Source of the DNA: Paralichthys olivaceus
Lineage: Eukaryota > Chordata > Actinopteri > Pleuronectiformes > Paralichthyidae
Assembly (NCBI RefSeq): GCF_024713975.1
Contig: NC_091100.1
Span: 26,425,501-26,489,500 of the forward strand
Reading direction: 5' to 3'
Length of the DNA: 64,000 bases
This document shows positions 58,440 to 64,000 of this stretch, in pieces; the stretch's first letter is position 1, and every line of letters begins with the position of its first letter. Made by a program: the position numbers and the translations under genes. The notes below the pieces were generated by a model. The model searched no databases. It was not told the origin of the DNA and saw only the letters and a program-made list of their open reading frames with translations.

Positions 58440-58960
58440 GTATCCCTGCAGAGCATTCAACGGCGACATCACATCAAGAGCGTCTCACCTCACATCAAGA
58501 ACAGTTTCTCACGGAGGTTGTCAAATGATATGAACAATTATAGACGGCGACACAATTGAATGCGATATGACTATGCCATGGACCAACATATTCTATGGCT
58601 TTTTGTGCATATGAATCATTGCATGCATTTTTCTTTTACAATTGTAAAGTTTTCCCAATTTGTCACATTTGTCAGAGAGAAACCAGGTCTGCTCCAGGCG
58701 AGGACGATGGATCTTTTACATTATTGACCATTGAACTTGTGAAATTACGATGTAGCCCACAGTCAGTGCGCAGCTCGGTTGGATCCATAGAGCAGCCTGG
58801 TGTGTGTCCGCGGCGCAGCGCGCTCTCATGCCCTGTTTAAAGGCATAATCGGAGCTATTAGGAATGAAGTCACTTGAAGCTGTTACTCATCACGCCGCCA
58901 CCTCCGCACTGACACGTTTGTTGGAATTAATGAATCAGAAGTTGAATCGCGTGTTTCTGT
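58440..58960. promoter_or_regulatory. Candidate non-coding regulatory block
   Basis: CpGs cluster here in an otherwise AT-rich desert (ccgcggcgcagcgcgc near 58809, cacgccgccacctccgca near 58891). Next to them lie homeodomain/POU-like phrases (tgcatatgaatcattgcatg near 58607). No repeat family is recognised. A promoter or distal enhancer is possible; this is inference. Confidence 0.25.
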
Positions 58961-58999
58961 CATCACGGAACATTAAGTGACAGGAGCAGAACGTGTGAA

Positions 59000-61530
59000 G
59001 TCCTCTGACCAGTATCGACAGCAATTGAATTATTATTAGTAATTCCCCCGCCACATGTATACTATGTATTATTGAAATTAAAATGTGGAACGAACTATGT
59101 ATGTCTTGCACCAAATGAATGAACAGTTCGGTCAATTGGAGACCTACCTTCAGTCCTGTCCTGAGAGTCAGACTGGAGCCAGTGCAGAGCTGCAGAGAAC
59201 TGTGCAAAATGGCTTGGAACGAGACTGACATACCACGGATACACACACGGCTTTTCAAATAAAAACACATACCTTTCTTGTCACCCCAGACTGACGGTAG
59301 CAGACATTCTGCTCTTGTGGTTATAGTTGCTCCTCCTTAAGTCTCTATTTTTTTTTCTATTCTCCACACATACAAAGATTCACAAGACAGTAATGAATGA
59401 ACACTGATGAAGACCATCATTTTTGGGAGATTTGTATGCATTCCTCCTTGACATCCCCACAAAAGCAATATTAAGCACTTCTTCTTTAGATGCACAACTA
59501 AATATGGCCAAATATATTTAACAAAGAAAGGACAAAGCTCAGATTCCAATTTTTTTATTTTTTACCTGTTCAACTGAATGCACTCCAACACAACGGCTCA
59601 GACATAATTTCTACAATTATACAGTTCAGTACCCACTAACTACAACCTTGATTGCAAACCTAACTGATTTCACAGCTCTCTGAATATTTGTTTAAAAACT
59701 AGCCTCATGATTTATTGTTGGCTCTCATTATAAACAATTTGAATTATGGGTGTGTGTAAAGATTTTAGCCTGTACACAGTTGTTATGGGGTCTGACTCTT
59801 TCCCTCACTTTCTCTCTTGTTTCAGTGTTCATGTTTGTGTTTAAGTGCGTGGAAGGGATATCCTCTCGGCCTTGGGAAAAAAAAAATCAGAGTGCTACAG
59901 ACTGACATAAAGCAGACTGCAGCATGGCTCTTCCTCTCTCTGAATTCCTAGCCACATTTACACACACCCATATTCACACAATATATTTTACAAACTACAA
60001 CTTATCTACAAATATTGAGTAGCCATCATGAGAAACGGACTTTCCTTGTGGGTCACCACAAAAAGCCTCAGTGTGAAATGAAAAATCAAAGCGAGTGAGA
60101 GACAGCGAGAACCAAAGTGATAGGCTTAGTGCTTTTTGGTGTTGATCAGAAGAGTGGAGCACACTGTGCTGCTCACTGTGTGTTTTCTGTGGCCATCTGT
60201 CTCCCTGCTCAATTTACTTCTCCAACCCACTTGCCATTTCTGTGTTTATATTTAAATCATGTTTAAAACAATAAGCAAATGTGTGTCTGGAAACAACAGG
60301 AAAGGTTGTCGGACATTTTTAATCAGGATGATGTTATTGGTCATTTTGTGCTTGGGTTTCATCATTAAGCTAGACCTACATATTTGCTTTAGGGAGATAC
60401 AAAGATCCATTTAAGGACACCACTACTAAAATATTCTACTATTTATGTTGTACTGTTTGGATTCTAAGCACACACTCTCTGTCAATACAAAACATTTTTT
60501 GTTGTAGAGTACAAGTAAAAAATAAGACATTTATTGAGGTTAACTTTTTGTTTGTCTATTATTGATCATATAAATCAATAATTTGTAGTTGTAGAGTGTG
60601 ATATGAACTTGGGTTGTGCAATGAAAGTATAAAATCTGTGAGTGAATTGTGTGAAAATAATTTGATTGGAACATGATAAATTATATAAAGGTATTGATGT
60701 GTCAGTGTTTCTATTTCACTAATATTTGTATTCATAAAGGCTAATTCTACCTCTGTTTACAACATGATTCATGTGTCATGTACTGTATTTGACAAAATAT
60801 TTGTGTCCTTGTATCTTTGATGCTAAATATGGCACATTATGTGATAGCGTGTGCTGGTAGAACAATAAAAAGGCATTTGGACATGGCTGTGGTAATGCAA
60901 TGAAAGAAGACAGATTGTCTTTCCTGCTGGTTTCATGTGTACAGGCCATCAGATGCTGTTGTTGGTCAGGATGAACAGTAGGGGGCACAACCAACTCAAC
61001 TAAATGATGTTAGAAAACATGAAGGCAAGGACACTGCTGCTACTCTCCCTGAGCTGGTTACTGCTCGTACATCAACCATCACTGCCATGAGGATCTGATA
61101 TGGTACAAATAAAAGTGAACTGACCTATACCTCGACTGGTACCAGAACAATAACAGGTACATATGCCACTCCTTCCACTGCTCTTATACAACTAATAACC
61201 TTCCACTACCAAAGCTACTGTAAATGTAAACACTGCTGCTTGTAGCCACTGCTGCTAATGTTACTGCTATCATGATTGCTCAAATTTTGAAGAACAAGTC
61301 ATTCAGGAAAGGAAAAGTAGATGTTTTGAATGATACTTGAAGGAAGTTCGAGTCACAGCAATCCTTCAGTGATTTAGAAACACACTCCACTCACAAAGAT
61401 GTGACTGTTTTTTTTTATAATAATAACGCCTGAGCCACACTACCTATGTGAAGAGTGTGTGATGGCTTGTTCAGTTCATGAGAAAAACAGATAATAAATG
61501 CAATGCAAAAAAATAAAATTGACTAATTTA
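59000..61530. other. Stretch without a recognised gene
   Basis: Unique sequence of mixed composition. I see no coding, RNA or mobile-element signal that I can support. Confidence 0.4.
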
Positions 61531-62104
61531 AAAGGCCTGTAGCAGCAAGGACAAATTAGCTTTTAAATCGGTTTGTCCTGCAATTAGGCCACGTTAATCT
61601 GTAGCCAGAAGGACATTTTCACTGTCTATTTAGCAGTGGACCATGCGTGGTACGCATAGAAAATAGGCGACTCACTAGAAGAGCAGCATGGTTCATGTGC
61701 ATAAAATGCTCTGCTCATACAGGCTCGGGCACATAGGTTCTTTCAATAAGGAAAACTCCTTCGTAAACATTCAGTAAAATTAAATATCCAGCAGAACTGC
61801 AAGCAACTCCGTAATTCTTGTTCCTTCCAGAGTAATTGAGTGCAACACTGCATTAAAATCAACCTTGATGTAAAAGCAAAAATAAGGAAAAGATGTACAA
61901 CAAAATCAAAAAGACAGTGGATTACAATACAAGAAGATTTGTTGATTCTACTGCTATACCACTACTTCTACTATTATAAGAAATATTATTATATCACTGC
62001 TGCTACTAAAGTCTTGGCTCGTCAGGTTGTCCTCATTGTTATTGTGTTATAACATATTACCTACTCTGCTGTTATTACTTAAATGGTAATGACTATTGAT
62101 TTTG

Positions 62105-62210
62105 TGCTTTTCTAGTCTTTTTTGAAACTTCAAGGCATTTTACACTACAAGTCTCATTCATACAGCAGTTTCTATTACACAACAATTACACACTGCCAGG
62201 ACAGCTATCA
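62105..62210. repeat. Short dispersed repeat
   Basis: ttctagtcttttttgaaact, gcattttacactacaagtct and cattcatacagcagttt match the repeat at 29.23-29.34 kb. Confidence 0.5.
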
Positions 62211-62519
62211 AGGGGAATTAAGTGTCTGGGTCATGGATACATCGGCATACAAATTAGAGGAGCTGGAGATCAAATTAAAAATAGAAAGAGAATCAGGTGA
62301 ACACAGTGTGTACTTTACACTCTACAGGAAGATTTTTTCCTTAAACACCACACACAAACAAGAGGGCACAGGCTTTACCGTCCACCGACAAAGACCGAGA
62401 CTATACCCCCCCCCGTGCTGGTCTGCCTACCATGGCCACCTCCTTATTATCCCCCTATGTTTCTTTATTGCTGCTACTGTATATTATCTAATGATAGCAG
62501 AATGATATAATGAATGGCA

Positions 62520-63290
62520 TATCAGCCATGTATCAAAAAATACAAAGTAAATATAAAAGCATTTGTGGTTAAATATGAAGGCACACATTGTAACTAGTGT
62601 TAATTTTTATCAGCTATTTTTACAATTAGTTTTAGCTGTGTTCCTGGGATGATCAATGTTAGATTTCGTTTGCTAAAGATCTGGATATTATAAATATTTT
62701 TTATTTTGTTTATCAGAAGATCAGTTGATAAAAAGCTTCAACATCTTACTGTACTATGAGTTTACTCCTCCAAGTGATTTTAAGCTGAAAGAAAATGAAA
62801 ATGAACTGCAGAACAACAGATGAGGGCTGCAGCTTTGCAGAGAGGATCTGACATGATGTTATTACTTTAAGCAATACATCCATGTATGAAAAAGAATAAA
62901 TCAATGAAGTTGTGCCAAGATGCAACAAAAAATTACGTCAAATTCAATCTAATTTGTAATATGAGTCAATCACAAAATGACCAGCTCTTACATTCAAAAA
63001 ATAACCTTGTATAACATCCTGCAGATAAATCCTTTGATTACAATGTTCAGTTTTGTCAGGACTGTGGCAGAAAGGTTTGACATTGTGTGAGCGTATGGTG
63101 TATTATAAAGTAAGTGTTTGTAATAAATTTTGCTCTACCATTTAAAAGATTTGTAAATAACATATTTGGAACCTCTTTGCACAGAGAGCAAGATACGTAT
63201 ACTATACAGTCAGCAAGTATTGGCCAACAGACTTTATTCAAGTCCAGTCTGCATTACTGTGCATTTAATAACAAGTAAATAATGCACAAA
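62520..63290. other. Stretch without a recognised gene
   Basis: AT-rich unique sequence; nothing supported. Confidence 0.4.
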
Positions 63291-63297
63291 CACGTAG

Positions 63298-63345
63298 ACA
63301 CAAACACACACACGCAAACACACACACACACTAAGCACACACACA
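63298..63345. repeat. (CA)n microsatellite
   Basis: Imperfect CA repeat with interruptions (cacacacacgcaaacacaca and following). Confidence 0.85.
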
Positions 63346-63633
63346 CTAATCACTCTCTTTCCAATGTGTTTCTATCACATTTCTACATGTCACTAACTTT
63401 GTGTTTTACCTCTCCTTTAGTGGTTTATTTTAGGAATGTCCAATTCATTATTTATTCTGCAGCCCACAATGTTCATTTCAACATTGTCCTAACCAGAAAA
63501 ACAGTCTGATCCAACTCTCCCCCATTCTGTGTCCTTGGACAAGTTATTTTACCCAACATTGCCCCTGACAGTAGTGTGTGATTGATGTGTAATACAGATA
63601 GTGCTACACAGATGCACTGTGTGAGTGGTGAAT

Positions 63634-63652
63634 AGATAGATAGATACAGTAT

Positions 63653-63686
<34 letters not shown>

Positions 63687-63830
63687 TACTTTATTCATTC
63701 CCAAGGGGAAATTAGGTTGTCATAGCAGTCCGGTATTTGGATACAATAAAAATACAATAGAATAAGATACTGAGGTAGAACAAAAAAAATAAATAAATAA
63801 CACTGTGCTGTAAAACCTTGATTGGTTATC
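63634..63830 (-). mobile_element. LINE 3' end with (GATA)n tail, reversed
   Basis: gatagatagatacagtatat and ten further GATA units are followed by ttactttattcattcccaag and gggaaattaggttgtcatag. Layout equals 38.26-38.70 kb: simple-repeat tail, then TTTATT.ATCCC..GG, read from the - strand. Confidence 0.65.
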
Positions 63831-64000
63831 GAGACTATAAAAAGTGCTTTATACACCTGTTGACGTTACGGTGCACAACTGAAGATTTTGCCCTCACATC
63901 CGCTGGTGGTCGCTAACATTAACTGGCAGTTGGCATCATAACTAGTGCAGAAGACCTTCAAACGTACAAGGAATAATTTCCATTTGGTCTGATTTTCTAA

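Noticed and set aside
62122..62505. 127-codon open frame with a hydrophobic end
   Set aside because: It begins inside a dispersed repeat and has no family features.
1..64000. CRISPR array, bacterial operon or virus-derived system
   Set aside because: The sequence is vertebrate nuclear DNA; no direct-repeat/spacer array, and no retroviral gag, pol or env frames were recognised.

Overview
This window is nuclear DNA from a ray-finned (teleost) fish. The genes have vertebrate-type GT/AG introns, and their proteins match vertebrate families over their full length. The background is AT-rich and crowded with fish-type repeats: L2-like and I-like LINE pieces, Tc1-like and hAT transposons, tRNA-derived SINEs and TTAA-flanked MITEs. 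The species cannot be named from sequence alone. Intron sizes and repeat types suggest a percomorph-like fish, which is an inference.

Layout: (1) 1-6815 holds the last eight exons of a teneurin, called tenm3, on the + strand, with its 3' UTR. (2) 6.8-9.1 kb is a short intergenic stretch with an L2-type LINE in two opposed pieces. (3) 9.4-17.9 kb is dctd (dCMP deaminase), - strand, complete in six coding exons, with a CpG-rich promoter near 18 kb. (4) 20.2-30.1 kb is cep44 (centrosomal protein 44), - strand, eleven coding exons; one conserved exon carries a one-base frameshift. (5) 30.2-33.0 kb is a promoter-to-promoter gap filled with I-like LINE debris. (6) 34.3-42.7 kb is fbxo8 (F-box plus SEC7 domain), + strand, seven coding exons, complete. 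(7) 42.9-64.0 kb is a gene-poor stretch holding transposon relics, one orphan exon-like segment and a few unique CpG-bearing blocks that could be regulatory.

tenm3 and dctd are tail to tail; cep44 and fbxo8 are head to head. From memory of the human map, TENM3 and DCTD are neighbours on 4q and FBXO8 and CEP44 form a divergent pair further along 4q near HAND2. The fish block brings these groups together, and the last 21 kb may be distal regulatory DNA of a gene beyond the window. The genes do unrelated jobs (synaptic adhesion, dUMP supply, centriole function, ARF6/ubiquitin control), so this is conserved synteny and not a pathway cluster.

I found no CRISPR array, operon or clearly new multi-gene system. 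The points most worth checking are the cep44 frameshift, a five-copy TTAA MITE family that carries a YY1-like core in every copy, several MITE and simple-repeat insertions lying directly against splice acceptors in dctd, cep44 and fbxo8, and the orphan exon-like segment at 46.2-46.3 kb.
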